Below, piece after piece: positions 1-12,023 of a stretch of DNA of 64,000 nt (position 1 is the first letter of the stretch; each line of letters starts with the position of its first letter). A program made the position numbers and the translations under genes. Under the pieces are notes generated by a model. That model was not told the DNA's origin. It ran no database searches and was given only the letters and a program-made list of their open reading frames with translations. This DNA is from Morella rubra (lineage: Eukaryota; Streptophyta; Magnoliopsida; Fagales; Myricaceae): contig CM025855.1 in the NCBI GenBank assembly GCA_003952965.2, positions 10,652,546 through 10,716,545 of the forward strand, written 5' to 3'.

Positions 1-755
1 ATATGACCGTTGGTAACGGTAACTTAAAGCGGTCGACCGGTTCATGTAGCGGTCGACCGGCTCGTTTTAACAGACGACTCCCAACGGCTATAAACGGCTA
101 GTTTTCATATGTGGCCTATAAATACACCTTCATAACGTCCAAAATAAATAACAACGACCACATATCATTTAGATCACTTGAGAAATATTCCAAACCTTCA
201 TATTCTATATTTCTCATATCATTCACACAAAACACACTTTCATATCCTTGCAAGTGATAGAGATTTCCAATTTCATATCACTCTTTGAGAGAGTTTATTC
301 TTCAATCTTCATATCCAAAAGAAGTCATTCCTTTAGTGAGGTTGTTCACTAAAGAAGAAGCTTAGAGAGGGTATATCTCAAGCTTGTTAGGTTGTGAGTG
401 GTGAGCCCGAAAAAAACCACTTGGGTGGGTTTGAGTGTTAAGCCCGGGAAAACACTTGTACGGTTCTCTAGCACCCGGAAGCTAGAGTGTATGCTATTTG
501 AAGATAGTGGGAAAACCTCAAGGCTCGGTGAAGGAGCTTGAGGGGTGGATGTAGGCGGGTTTGCCGAACCACCTAAAAATCACGTGTTTGCTTCTCTATC
601 CCTACTCCTTACATTTAGCACTTATTTACTCGTTGTTTTAATATACTTGTGCTAAATTAGACTTTACTTTGCAAACACGGTTTTGGGGGTTAAAAGCGAA
701 AAAGTTTGGAAACCCAATTCACCCCCTCTTGGGTTGCCTTAATCTAGGACTTACA
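1..755 (+). mobile_element. Ty1/Copia (SIRE-like) LTR, 3' part
   Basis: Long terminal repeat of a Copia-type retrotransposon, cut at the window's left edge. It has a TATA-like box (TATAAATACACC) near 117-128 and ends in a stretch containing CCCAATTCACCCCCTCTTGG, followed by GGTTGCCTTAATC and ACTTACA. That ending is shared with sequences ending near 27740 and 31066. A repeated GCGGTCGACCGG-type motif near the start also recurs in the other copies. Immediately to the right, Gypsy integrase-coding sequence begins, so this element is inserted into that one. Whether it is solo or part of a full element cannot be told, because the other end lies outside. Confidence 0.65.
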
Positions 756-1714
756 CCAATGTCCTCTGAAGTTCAATACACAGGCTCATAACATATCCTC
801 CAATACTTGGATGGTCCATTCCGATTGACCATCAGTCTGGGATGGAAGGCGGTACTGAATTTCAGTTGCGTTCCCAACGCTTTCTGAAATCCTTCCCAGA
901 CTCGGGAGGTAAATTGAGTATCCCGATCGAAGACTATGGAACTCGGAATTCCATGTAGTCATAATATTTCATGCATGTAGATTTCAGTCAATATTTCCTC
1001 TATATAACCGATTTTAATCGGAATGAAGTGCACCGTCTTTGTCAGTCTATCCACGATTACCCAAATCGGTTCTTGGCCAGAGGGTGCCTTGGGTAATCCA
1101 GTTACCAAATCCATTGCTACCTCATCCCATTTCCATATGGGTATCTCCAATGGTTGTAGCAATCCTGCTAGTCTTTGATGCTCTGCTTTGGTTTGCTGAC
1201 AAACCAAGCATCGACTGACGAATTTAGAAATTTCCTTCTTCATTCCCATCCACCAAAATTTTCTCTTAATATCCCCATTCATCTTGGTACTTCCAGGATA
1301 TATAGAGAATGGTGATCGATGAGCTTCCTTCAGAATTTCTTCCCTAATTTCCTTACTATTAGGAACAACTAACCGATCGTGAAAATAACATACCTTATTG
1401 TCAAAGATAGCAAAATCCTTCTTGTGGTCTTTTTCCAATTCTTCCACCAAATGTCTAATTTTCGGATCTTGCTTCTGACTCTCTTTAATTTGATCATGCA
1501 GGGTGGGTTGCAGTACCAATACTGTCAGCTGAGCTGCTTCTCCTGACACTAGGAACTCAATATCATTCCTTTCCATGTCCTTTAAGAACTTAATGCGTCC
1601 ATTGCTCATTTCCTTCCTACTTAGAGCATCTGCTACCATGTTGGCCTTCTTGGGTTGGTAGTTGATCATACAATCATAATCTTTGATTAGCTCTAGCCAT
1701 CTGCGTTGTCTCAT
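756..1714 (-). pseudogene. Gypsy integrase fragment (Tekay-like)
   Basis: Integrase domain of the Gypsy element. The zinc-finger part contains HRSPFSIYPGSTKM and CLVCQQTKAEHQ. The catalytic core contains WDEVAMDLVTGLP and WVIVDRLTKTVHF, and further left a TDGQSE-type stretch precedes an EDML stretch. The N-terminal part carries the end of RNase H (KKANMVADALSRK). The domain runs up to the boundary with the Copia LTR at 755 and is cut there. Broken copy, part of the fossil element 756-12023. Confidence 0.85.
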
Positions 1715-1799
1715 ATTTAATTCCTTCTAAGTGAAGAAATATTTTAGGCTCTTGTGGTTCGTGTAGATCTCTCACTTTACCCGTATAAGTAGTGCCTCC

Positions 1800-2780
1800 A
1801 AATCTTGAGGGCAAACACTACCGCGCTAACTCCAAATCATGAGTGGGGTAATTCACTTCATGGGGCTTGAACTGTCGTGATGCATAGGCTATAACCTCCT
1901 TTCCTTGCATCAATACACATCCTAATCCCTTGCGAGATATGTCGTTGTAGATCACGAATTTACTTGTTTTCGAGGGTAGTGCTACTACCGGGACTGATAC
2001 TAGCCTTTTCTTCAACTCTTGGAAACTCTTCTCGCATTCTTTTTACCACTGGTACTTTACATCCTTCTTATTTAGAGCTGTCAGAGGGGCAGCTAATCTT
2101 GAGAAGCCTTCCACAAACCTTATCTAATATCCTGCCAGGCCCAAGAAACTGTGGATCTCATGCATGTTTGTGGGTCTTAGCCATTCCATTACTGCCTCTA
2201 TCTTAGAGGGATCTACAACAATATCTTTGCTGGTCACTATATGCCCTAGAAATGCCACTTGCTTCGGCCAAAATTCACACTTCAAGAACCTTGCATACAA
2301 TGCCTCTTGGCGTAATTTACTCAAAACTAACCTCAAATGCTCCTCATGCTCCATGTTGTCTTTAGAATAGATCAAAATATCATCAATGAAGACGACGACA
2401 AATTTATCCAAAAATTCTTGGAACACCCTATTCATTAAATCCATAAAGGCAGTAGGTGCATTGATTAATCCAAAAGGCATCACTAAAAACTTGAAATTTC
2501 CATATCGAGTTCTGAAAGCAGATTTTGGAATATCTTCTGCTTTAATCCTTAACTGATGGTAACCTGACCTCAAATCTATCTTCAAAAATACTCTCGCTCC
2601 CTTTAACTGATCAAATAAATCATCTATTTTAGGCAGGGGTACTTATTCTTTACTGTCACCCGATTCAATTCTCTGTAGTCTATACACATCCTCAGAGTCC
2701 CGTCCTTCTTTTTCAATAACAACATGGGGCTCCCCAGGGTGACACACTTGGCCTAATATAGCCTTGCTTCAGCAAATCCT
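1800..2780 (-). pseudogene. Gypsy reverse transcriptase and RNase H fragment
   Basis: The reverse transcriptase fingers/palm region reads [11 protein letters not shown], then [18 protein letters not shown], then the catalytic box [13 protein letters not shown] and later FLGHIV. The RNase H part (about 1818-2015) reads [11 protein letters not shown] and [13 protein letters not shown]. These are standard Ty3/Gypsy signatures in the right order between protease and integrase. Broken copy. Confidence 0.9.
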
Positions 2781-3751
2781 ACAACCATTCCTTTAATTCT
2801 TTCAACTCTGTCGAGGCCATCCGATACGGTGCCTTTGATATCGGGGCTGTCCTGGGGAGTACTTCTATATCAAATTCTATTTCCCTTTCCAGAGGTAAGC
2901 AAGGTAATTCTTCCGGGAATACATCAGGGAATTCCTTAACAACAGGAATCGAGTTTAATCCCTTCTCTTCTTCTTCAATTCTAATTAGGGATACCAGGAA
3001 TCCCTTTGCTACATTCACTAGGTATTGTTGGGCCTGGAGCACCGATACCAGTCTTGTGGGAGGCCTTCCTTTAGGGTTCTTGTAGCTAAATTCTTCCCTT
3101 CTCGGTATGTAAAACTTTATTTCCTTACGGAAACAATCCAATGAGGCATGATAGGTTGATAACCAACCCATTCCTAGGATGATGTCAAAATCGACAATAT
3201 CCATGAAGACGAGGTTAGCTAGTAAAACGATATCCTCAATCTGAAACGAAAATCCTTTCACCGTTTGGTCACAAAATTTATTCACGCCTACGGGGGTTGC
3301 TACTATCAGGGCTGAATCTAACAGTTCTATCAATGCTCCATGCAATAATTTGCATTGACTAGAAATAAAGGTGTGGGTGGCACTTGAATCGAATAATACA
3401 ATTACTAACCTGAGGGGCAAGAGTAAAGTACCTAATACAACATCCTTTGATGCCTCTTCCTCCACGGTGGTTAGTGCAAATACCCGAGTTGGAGCAGTTT
3501 TTCGTTGAGGCTTTCCCTGATTTGCCATTCCAGCACCAGTCTTGGGAGGTACTTGTGGCCCATTTTTCTTGGGGCAGTCTTGAGCAAAATGACCCATTGG
3601 ACCACATTAGAAGCATGCGGTAGTCTTTGCTCAGCATTTTCCCCTTGAATGGTTCCATTGACAGTGAAGGCACGTCTTCACTTGTCCTGTCGGTGCTCTC
3701 CCTTGAGCATTAAATTTCTTCACCAAGGGTTGTCTTCGAGAAGTGCTTCCT
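2779..3751 (-). pseudogene. Gypsy protease and gag zinc-knuckle fragment
   Basis: The start of this stretch (minus strand) has a CCHC-type knuckle remnant (GHFAQDCPKK). A retropepsin-like aspartic protease follows, with an altered active-site box DSSATHTFIS and the conserved ILGMGWLSTYHASLDC. The right end (low coordinate) leads into reverse transcriptase (APISKAPYRMA). It is interrupted on the high-coordinate side at 3751 by the solo LTR; the matching other half of gag resumes at 7919. Confidence 0.85.
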
Positions 3752-6700
3752 TGTCACGCCCCGTGCTGGTACTTATCCCTTCGGCTCGCGTATAGTAATC
3801 GCATGCACAAAATTTGGGGATTACCGCACAATAAAAACTTTTAGAATCGCTTAAATGCCCTCAAATTTACTTAGCAGAATACTTATTTTAAAATTGTTAT
3901 GGTAAATAGAAGAAGGTCGTAAATCAGTTTAGAAACTTGAACGAAAGAAGTAAAATCTCAGAAAGTAATAAATCGTTACATTTGCACTTGGAAAACCTTA
4001 ATTGGTTAACGACTAAAAGAAATATGGCAAAATCATATAAAGTATCGCATCGTAATAATATGCACTTACTTAGAAAAATCCCATTAACGAATTAGATTGA
4101 AAGTGTTAGATTAGGCCTTTGAGTGAAAATAAGAACTTTGAAATAAAGGATGAGAAAAGAGACACGAAGGAGATTGAAAACCTGAAATAACAAGGACATC
4201 TTGATACAAGGAAAGTTCAGGTCGTCCTCCCGGGACTACATAAAAGGCTACATTACAAAAATTCGGGAGCTTCGTACAATTTGAAAACTGATTACAAGGA
4301 AATAGATACCCAAAACACTCTAACAGGCCTAAGAGGGGTACTAATCCTCCTCGTCTGAGTCTGATGTAAGATCAATAATCTTGGACCCCGGAGTGGTACT
4401 ACTATTTCCCGTTGGCGGGGCCGAGGGAACGTAATCTAACCTTAGCCACTCGGGCGGTACATCTGGCAAACCAAAGTCCTCAAATCGGGGTAACGGGGAT
4501 AGTGGGATAGAGGGGATGGTGGGGGTACAGGGGATGGGGGTGAGGGCTCCCTAAAGAACCAGTGGGCCTTATGCTCCACTAATACTTCAAGGAAATCCAA
4601 AACCCACGTTCGGATCTTGAGTACTAGGATATAAGGGTAGAAATCGTAGGTTAACTCGTCCTCGAATAGCTTCATTCTTCAATACCCACATTCGCCAAAC
4701 ATTGCAAAAACAACATAAGAGAAAAAGGGTGAGTCCTATTGACTCAATAAGATGGGGTGGGGAAAACATGATCAAACAAATACAGTGCATATAATTCACT
4801 TAAACATGGTGTGAAACTAACTTCAAGCATAATAAGTATGAACTTGGATGAATTAAAATATGCAATGCATCACACCATCATTGGTTCCTGAGGAGTTCCC
4901 GATGTCTGCTCTGTTCACCCCCAGAGTCGGGTTGTGCGTCCCCTCCCCTTCTATGGGACTGTCCCGTGCCTCCAGCACCAGGACCCTTAACATTACGCCT
5001 TAGCGTTCATAAAGGAGCCCACCCACTCCCTGCTGTAGGGGGTTGCACGTCTCCTAAGTGCCCGGTACCGTCACTACCATTCGGGAATCACCTCACAGGC
5101 TTAGGGGTTCCTCACATTTGTTTTTCCTCTTATGAATGCAATCTCATGTCCAAGCATTAAAGTACACATGTAACATTCCACCCAAACAATGTACACTAGT
5201 TTGCAATGAACTTGAAAGAAACATAACAGGTTTAAAGAATAATCATTGACAATTGAAACAACCATGATAATAACTAGTAAGATCTAAGACATTAAACCCC
5301 ATTGAAGGCCTATTGGGCCTCCTTAGACCGTGTTGGGCCTATTCCAAAGTGTTATTGGCTTGATGCTATTTTAGGGTTATTGGGCCTAAAGTCCATTTAG
5401 GCTCCTAAACGGGCCTTGTGATTTGGGCCCTTATTTCAACTTGGTTTGAACTAAAATTTGGGCTCCCCCATCAACTTTTTCGTGGTCTATCCAACCATGT
5501 AATCATTTTCTCATTTTGGACCCTTTTTCCCTAACGAATTAGGCAAAATGTTGAATCTGCCCTCAGAGACCTCCAGGGGCATTTTTGACCTTTTCCTTCA
5601 TCATTTTGGGCTGAAATTTTTACAGGGATCCTAATATTAGACAAGGATGCTATCTAGAAATTTTCATGCAAAAATACAACCTGTAGCTTAGGGTCGATTT
5701 GGGCAGCACCTATGTTTGCCTAAATGCCCTAGATAAGTGTTCATGCCTTTGATTGATCTATACTTTTCGAAACTTTAGGCTAAAAAAAAAATTTTAATCT
5801 ATCAACATAAAGGAAATCATAGAGCACATAACATGTGGATTCTTCAAGAACTTAAAGGCAAACAATGATCATTTGCAATATCATCAAGGAACATGCATAA
5901 TGCATCTTTTTCATGCTTTCAACTTCATAACCTCTTTCTTGAGCCCATGGCTCCTTTCTTTGGCCCCATTTGGCCTTCTCTTGATCAGGGATACTTTAAA
6001 GCCTCTTGGCCATCATCATTCTCATTATTGCTCCACATTTCATATCACATATGCATGACATTGAATCATAAAATCATGTAGTGCAACATGCAACACCATA
6101 AGCCATTTTTCTTGACCAACCCGTGGTCTATAAGGCTTCAAGTTTAGGCTTATCACCACTGCCATAGCATCATAAATCATGTCCAGAGCTCTTTTGAAAA
6201 TCAAACCAACTCAGCAAGCAATCTCATACACATGTTATAAGAAATATTCATTAAGCCTTAACATGCAAGATGTCTAGACTAGTATATACTTCATAGCACC
6301 TTTGAACCTTTCTTTTTGCAAAACTTTGAATCCAACATAACCTAACATGTTCATCATTGAATCACAGTTCTATGCACACAAATATATATGATCAATCAAT
6401 ACAAGAGAACATGTTATCCATCCTCAACAAAACACAAGAACCTAAACCCTTACTTGGTGATCTCGGTAGCTCTTGATGTTCTCCTATTAACACAAGATCT
6501 ATTGGTTAATGACACTGAACTAGGGGCTAAGAATAAGTGGAAATGATGATGAGGAAGTAGGAAAGAGGTGGTGCAAGGGGGTGTTCAAGGCCTTGGCCGA
6601 AACCCCTTTGCCAACTTACCTTGGCATGGAAGTTTTTCCACCTTCCTTCTCTTTTTCTTCTCCTCTTCTCTCCTTCTTCTTATTTCTTTCTCTCCTTCCT

Positions 6701-7913
6701 TTCCCTCTTGGCCGAATGCTCTCAGCACTCACTCCTCACTCTCTCAACTCAAATGGCTGGCTGTTGGTGTGAGAAATGCATGGCAAGGGTTGGCTTTTAT
6801 AGCCAACCTTGCCATCATTTGGTCAAGGGGTGGCTGCCACAAGCAAGCCCCTTGATTGGGTGGCTTGGGCGGCACAAGGGCTGGAGGAGCCAAATGGCAC
6901 ACTCTTTCTTCCCTAGGTGATGATTAAGGATACTTACACAAGCTAAAATCACTTCAAAATCAAATCAAATGTAATTGCAAGCAAGCATGGCCGGTTGGTC
7001 CATTTTTGAATCTTACTATTCATGCATTAAGGCCAAAAACATGGGACAAGGGAAAAGGACAAAGAAAACAAGACAAAACAAGGATTTTCTTGTGTGTGCC
7101 GTGTGACCTAGGGAGGAGAGAGAGAGTGGGACCCACATGACATCAAAGTAGACTTAGGTTAGCAAAATGATTAGCTAAGTTGTAAAGTTAATCAATGCAT
7201 ATGTTAGAGAAAAGAAATAGTAATTAGTCAAGTGATTAACCGAGATTAGGGATAGAATAATCAAGATTGATACTAGGTAAAAATTTAGATGTAAGCAAGA
7301 GAATGAAAAGGGAAAGCATACCGAAATCCATAATGGCAATTAGAACCGAAATAAATCATGTGTCAAGAAATCAAATCTAATACTTAGAAAATGTTAAATA
7401 TGAGCTAATGAAGTATACTTAGGAAAAATATCACGTGTTTAAATCAAGCAATAGGAATACTAAGATATTAACAAGAGAATGGAAGAATTTTGTTAAACGC
7501 ATAGAAACCGATAAAATAGAGACAATCACGATCATAACCGTTAATTGGCTAAATAAGAGAAATCAAGAAAATTAAGGAAATTAGAGAAATCAAAAAATTT
7601 AGGAAAGGGATATCACATCATTTAAGCACATGAAAGTAAATCAATAATGCAGGAGTTAAGAATTAAAGAAAGAAAGCACATTCGCAATTTAAATTAAAAA
7701 GGTTAAATTAAAATACTAAAGTCACGAATTTGGAAATTAAATAGAGCACCTATAAGCAATTAAGAATGATAAATATTAAACAATGAACAAATTAAGAAAT
7801 TATAAGAAAATAAAGTAAATACTAAGGAAAAGAACACAATTACTAAGGATATTGAAAGAAAAAATCTTACCGCAAGAGTCATAAAAGGAGCTTAAAAGAT
7901 TAGGGGTATCACA
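3752..7913 (-). mobile_element. Solo Gypsy LTR (4.16 kb) with 5-bp target duplication
   Basis: The stretch starts TGTCACGCCCC and ends GGGGTATCACA, so on the minus strand it runs TGTGATACCCC to GGGGCGTGACA, standard TG...CA ends. It is flanked by perfect TTCCT direct repeats (3747-3751 and 7914-7918), and gag coding sequence of the host Gypsy element resumes directly after. It contains no polymerase or gag reading frame. It shares boxes with the LTRs at 8724-12023 and 49350-51576: a GGTGAGT...CTCA(G/A)TAAG box (near 4728) and GGGTTGTGCGTCC (near 4930). A minus-strand TATAAAAG lies near 6800. Solo LTRs arise by recombination between the two LTRs of a full element. Confidence 0.85.
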
Positions 7914-7918
7914 TTCCT

Positions 7919-8650
7919 TGTGGTGTGGATGTTTCCTCTCGTGATCATAAAAGGCCACATTCCTCTACATGCTACGTTCTATGATGAAGGCACAATCCAC
8001 CAGCTCTGCCAGATTTCCAAAATTATGGCTACAGATGCGATCAAAAATTCAGGGGTGCAGGCCTTCCTCAAATTTTCTTGCTTTTCTTTCTATATCGGGT
8101 ATTAGGTGGGGTGCAAAGCGTGACAGCTCTAGAAACTTCACCGCGTATTCCTTAACCGTCATGGATGCTTGCACCAAGTTGGTGAATTCTCTTGCCTTGG
8201 CATCTCGAGTAGAACGTGGAAAGTAATGATTTAAGAATTCTGTCTTAGACCCCACGTGATTGGCTCTCCCATTAATTCTAGTTCCAATAATGCACTTTGA
8301 GATATCCACCACTTCTTTGCCTCTCTAAATAACTTGTAGGTGGCATAGAGGACCTTCCGCTCATCCATACGGCATAGTACTCTAAATAATTCGCCTAGAT
8401 CTAATATACAATTTTCTGCCAAGATAGAATCAGGTCCACCTTTGAAACTTACCAAGCATTGACGATTAAACTGGTTGAAGATACATCCTTCAATCCTTCC
8501 TTTACTGCAGTTGTGGTTCTAATTCATTTGTTGGGTCATAAACTCAACTAGATTTCGAAGCATTCCTTCTGCATAGATCCCCAGATTTCATTGTTCTTGA
8601 TTTCTTATCAGGCTGTCATCACCATCAAAATCTGCCATAACTTCCTGAAT
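7919..8650 (-). pseudogene. Gypsy gag, N-terminal half
   Basis: Retrotransposon gag domain, minus strand. Recognisable stretches are KVLYATYKLFREAKKWW, then FLNHYFPRSTRDAKAREF and FTNLVQASMTVKEYAVKF followed by LSRFAPHLIPD. This is the normal Tekay/Del capsid-like gag. The downstream part lies at 3600-3751, separated by the solo LTR. Broken copy. Confidence 0.85.
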
Positions 8651-8704
8651 ATCAAAAGAGCAAGGTCAATTACATCAAGCAATAACGATTAAAGCCTAAA
8701 CCAT

Positions 8705-8716
8705 GCTTTGATACCA
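8705..8716 (-). other. Primer binding site of the Tekay-like element
   Basis: On the minus strand this reads TGGTATCAAAGC, one base different from the common plant TGGTATCAGAGC site that pairs with the 3' end of initiator methionine tRNA. It lies a few bases inside the LTR end at 8724 and upstream of gag, where a primer site belongs. Confidence 0.75.
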
Positions 8717-8723
8717 TCTATCA

Positions 8724-11700
8724 TGTCCTTCATTCTCGTATTAGTCTCTAAGCTCTCTTTGTAGTAACAGAGATGCATAAAAGGAGAGATTACGACATGT
8801 CCTTAATTATGGGTCTCAAGACTGTAGTATTTTCCTTGGGGTGTGTAAAGACTTACTACTTTATAGAAAATTCAGTGGAAGACTTGTAAAATTTATTTAG
8901 AAACATTATCATGAAAATGGAAGTCATGTTAAAATAAGATAAGGCAACCATCACACGTACATTAGGAAGTAGAACGCTGCAAACACACTACCCATCAGGA
9001 TTAGGGATTAAGGAGGACCCTAAGGCCCTTACAAAACCTAGGCTAATAACAGATAAGCCTATATCACTAACCCTATTGTTCAAAGCTTATATACAGACAA
9101 TCCAACATTTAAAACAACCCATAAAAAAAAAAAGCATCCTAGAAGCTCAGTTTTCATCATCGTCAAACAAGGTAAGGTCTACCCAGTTTATGCTGGAGTG
9201 ATTTTCTCCTAATGGACCATTCTCGTACGAGAATTCTGGTGGTAGATCCTTCGGGATCAGGTAAGGCTGGTGGTCCACAACTATGTCCAAGCCGTCTGAG
9301 ACTAAGACTCGGATATGGATAACTAGTACATGGGTAGGGAGCTCATAGGTGAGGAAGGACTCAAATATCGCCATAATCTGTCTTAGCAGTGAACAATAAT
9401 ATAGACAAGGAAACATGGTGAGTCTTAAGGACTCAGTAAGGGGGAGGGGGCATGTGATGATACGCAGTGGTACAAACAGTACAATCACATTCAATTAAAT
9501 AATTAATGTTTCAAGAATAATACCAGTATAATCATATGTAGTATGAATTTCATGCTCATGTCTATAAATCCTTTGCCTTACATGTCCACTATTTAACCCC
9601 ATTGGTAGGGTTGTGCGTCCAATCTCCCCTGCATTTTAGGATAGTCCTAGGCATTCCATTGCCCTAGGACGATGGGTAAAGGCCCATCTGCCTTCTACCC
9701 CGGGGCTATCCACTACCCAGTGATCGGTACCATCACCCATTAAACATTATCATTTTCAATAGTGCAAATGCCATATCCAGTATATTATTGATGCATATAC
9801 CATGTCCATTATATCCAGGATATGTACACCATGTCCAACATTTATTAAAAACATGCTTTTTGTCACTATCATGTGCTGTAAATTTTTTTAATCTTGTTTA
9901 TAATTCACACAAAATTATTTCACATGGTAACTAATCAATCATCACATATCTTGTATTTTATTTCCAAGAAAACTTAGTATTTTATCACATCCATGTCTTG
10001 TATTTATTTTTTACATAATAGAACTAATATCTTAATCACTTATTTAAATCAGCAAGTAATTAAGAATTTGATTTAAGACTTTTACTATGTTAACATAATA
10101 CAAGCTAATATCTCATATGATCCAAGTTAAATATCTCAAGTCCAATGAGGACTTGAACTTGGGCTTGCTGGCAAGCCAGTACTATATATCTAGACACTAT
10201 TAAAAGTTCCAGAAGATCACTTGGGTCAGCCTAAATAATAGAAAATAGGCCTACTTTACATGGCCACTAAGTTAGTCATTTTGGGTCCAAATAAGGAAAT
10301 AAACTCGGGCTCTACTTACGAGCCCATGTCCTATCAACTAACATAAGTCCTTAAGCCCATTAAAATCAATCAAAGTGATAGAAAACAAGAACAAATCTTG
10401 TAGCTATAAAAATGACTCTTTTTAGTGAAAAACCTAGTTTTTAACAGTGAACTTCAAATAATCATAACTTTTTCATCCTAACTCCAAATGACTCAAAATT
10501 TTAACAGAAGGTTCCTGAGGTTGTCTAGTCTTAACACTCAAACTTTGGGGTCAATAAGTGGTCATTTACTACCTGAGATGATTTATTAGGTGCACTGTTG
10601 TCACAAATTATGCAAAACTAGACTAGGTTTGACCTAATTAGCTATATCTTTATTTTCAACGTAAATCTTTGCATGAAAACTATCCAATATGTTCATAATA
10701 CACCCTAAAGAATTCATGAATCATATCATGCCATTATTTAAACAAATTCATATCAAAATCGGTCTAAAGGGTGCTATGACTAAGTTTAGCTATAATCTCC
10801 ATATCTTCAATAATCTCTTTCATCTAACCATTCTAACTTCTTGTTTATCTCATTTTAAAAATAATTAAGGATTCCAGATCAAAACCTAACATGTTACTAA
10901 CCTTAAATTATCAAAATGCCAACAATATCACTAACATAGAAACTACCCTTACCTCTTTGATCTTCCTTGACTCTTTGATGAACATTTTGGATTACAAAAC
11001 CTAAATAGAGCTTGCTGTTAGTACCAATATCAAGATAATAACCTCTAGGATAGCAAAGCTCAAGAAAACCTCAACCTTTACCACTTTTCTTCAAAAATTT
11101 CTCATTTTCTTCTTCCTAGGGGGCTCGGCAACTTCACCTCTTTCTTTCCTTCTTTCTTCAGCTCTCAAACACAGTCTTTCTCTTTCTAAGGATTTTCTGA
11201 CTGCATGGTGTGAAGAAATTCTTCACAATTGCCTCCTATTTATACTAGTTCTTAACTAGGGTTTGTCTCCTAGAGTTAACTAACCTTGCTAGGGTTTAAC
11301 TAGACCAAATTATGGTGTCTACCACTAGATTAGGGTGTCTATGCATTCATTGAAGCTGAATTGGGGGAGGGGGCGGCAACTATTCAAGAATAACCATGTG
11401 TTGCATGGTTTTGCATGATGTAATGATTGCTAATCATTTGCAATCATTACTTCTTGAAATTCTAGGTGCTTGACCAGTTTTTGTGAGTCAAAGAGAGGTG
11501 GCATGGGCTGTGGTGATGGGCTGGGATGAATGGGATGGTTTGGAGGCCCAATTGCATTTTTTTCCTAAGCCTAATGATTCAAAATCCAATTTTCCAAGCC
11601 CAATTGTCCTAAATATTGCAAAAATTCTCAAAATAATCCTAGGACACATGGCTACTCTAGAATAGGTCCTATTGGCTTAGTAATTAAGTATATAATATAA

Positions 11701-12023
11701 TCCTAAGCAAAGAGTTTGAAGAAAAATAGTTTACATAAGTAATTAGGGCTAAAAACATGAAATAATGAGGTTTTAATATTTTTCAGCAACATAAATCATT
11801 AATTAAAAAAAAATTCAAGTCATTAAATGAGTAAAATATGCTATTAGATTAAAGAGTTTGAAAAAATTATGAATGAGGATATTTTTCTTATAATGTTTGG
11901 CTATGTAAAACAAGTTTTAGGGATTTTTCTCTACTTTTAATCTAATAAAATAATTAAATGCGAAAATAGAAATTTAATACAATTTATTATAATTAATAAT
12001 GCTTAGAGGGTTGGGGTATTACA
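8724..12023 (-). mobile_element. 5' LTR of the Tekay-like Gypsy element
   Basis: On the minus strand it begins TGTAATACCCC at 12023 and ends ...CA at 8724, next to the primer binding site. It is about 3.3 kb, in the usual range for Tekay-type LTRs. It shares boxes with the solo LTRs at 3752 and 49350: GGTGAGTC with a nearby CTCAGTAAG near 9418, and GGGTTGTGCGTCC near 9608. A minus-strand TATAAATAGG near 11243 is the likely LTR promoter. No reading frame of note lies inside. The exact inner boundary is uncertain by a few bases. Confidence 0.75.

Larger units (their letters stand above)
756..12023 (-). mobile_element. Tekay-like Ty3/Gypsy chromovirus, interrupted and truncated
   Basis: Reading on the minus strand: a 3.3-kb LTR (8724-12023), a methionine-type primer binding site (8705-8716), gag (7919-8650), then, after an inserted solo LTR (3752-7913), the rest of gag, protease, reverse transcriptase, RNase H and integrase down to position 756. 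The order gag-PR-RT-RH-IN defines Ty3/Gypsy. Integrase wording such as HRSPFSIYPGSTKM and the long LTR fit the Tekay/Del lineage. The coding region is broken in several places, so this is an old copy. Its far end, including the second LTR, lies left of the window or is lost, cut by the Copia LTR at 755. Confidence 0.85.

Noticed and set aside
6568-6920. Three overlapping open frames of about 95-100 codons, rich in Ser, Leu and Phe
   Set aside because: They translate a CT-rich leader region inside the solo LTR (3752-7913), with no family resemblance and several frames open at once, which is typical of low-complexity DNA.
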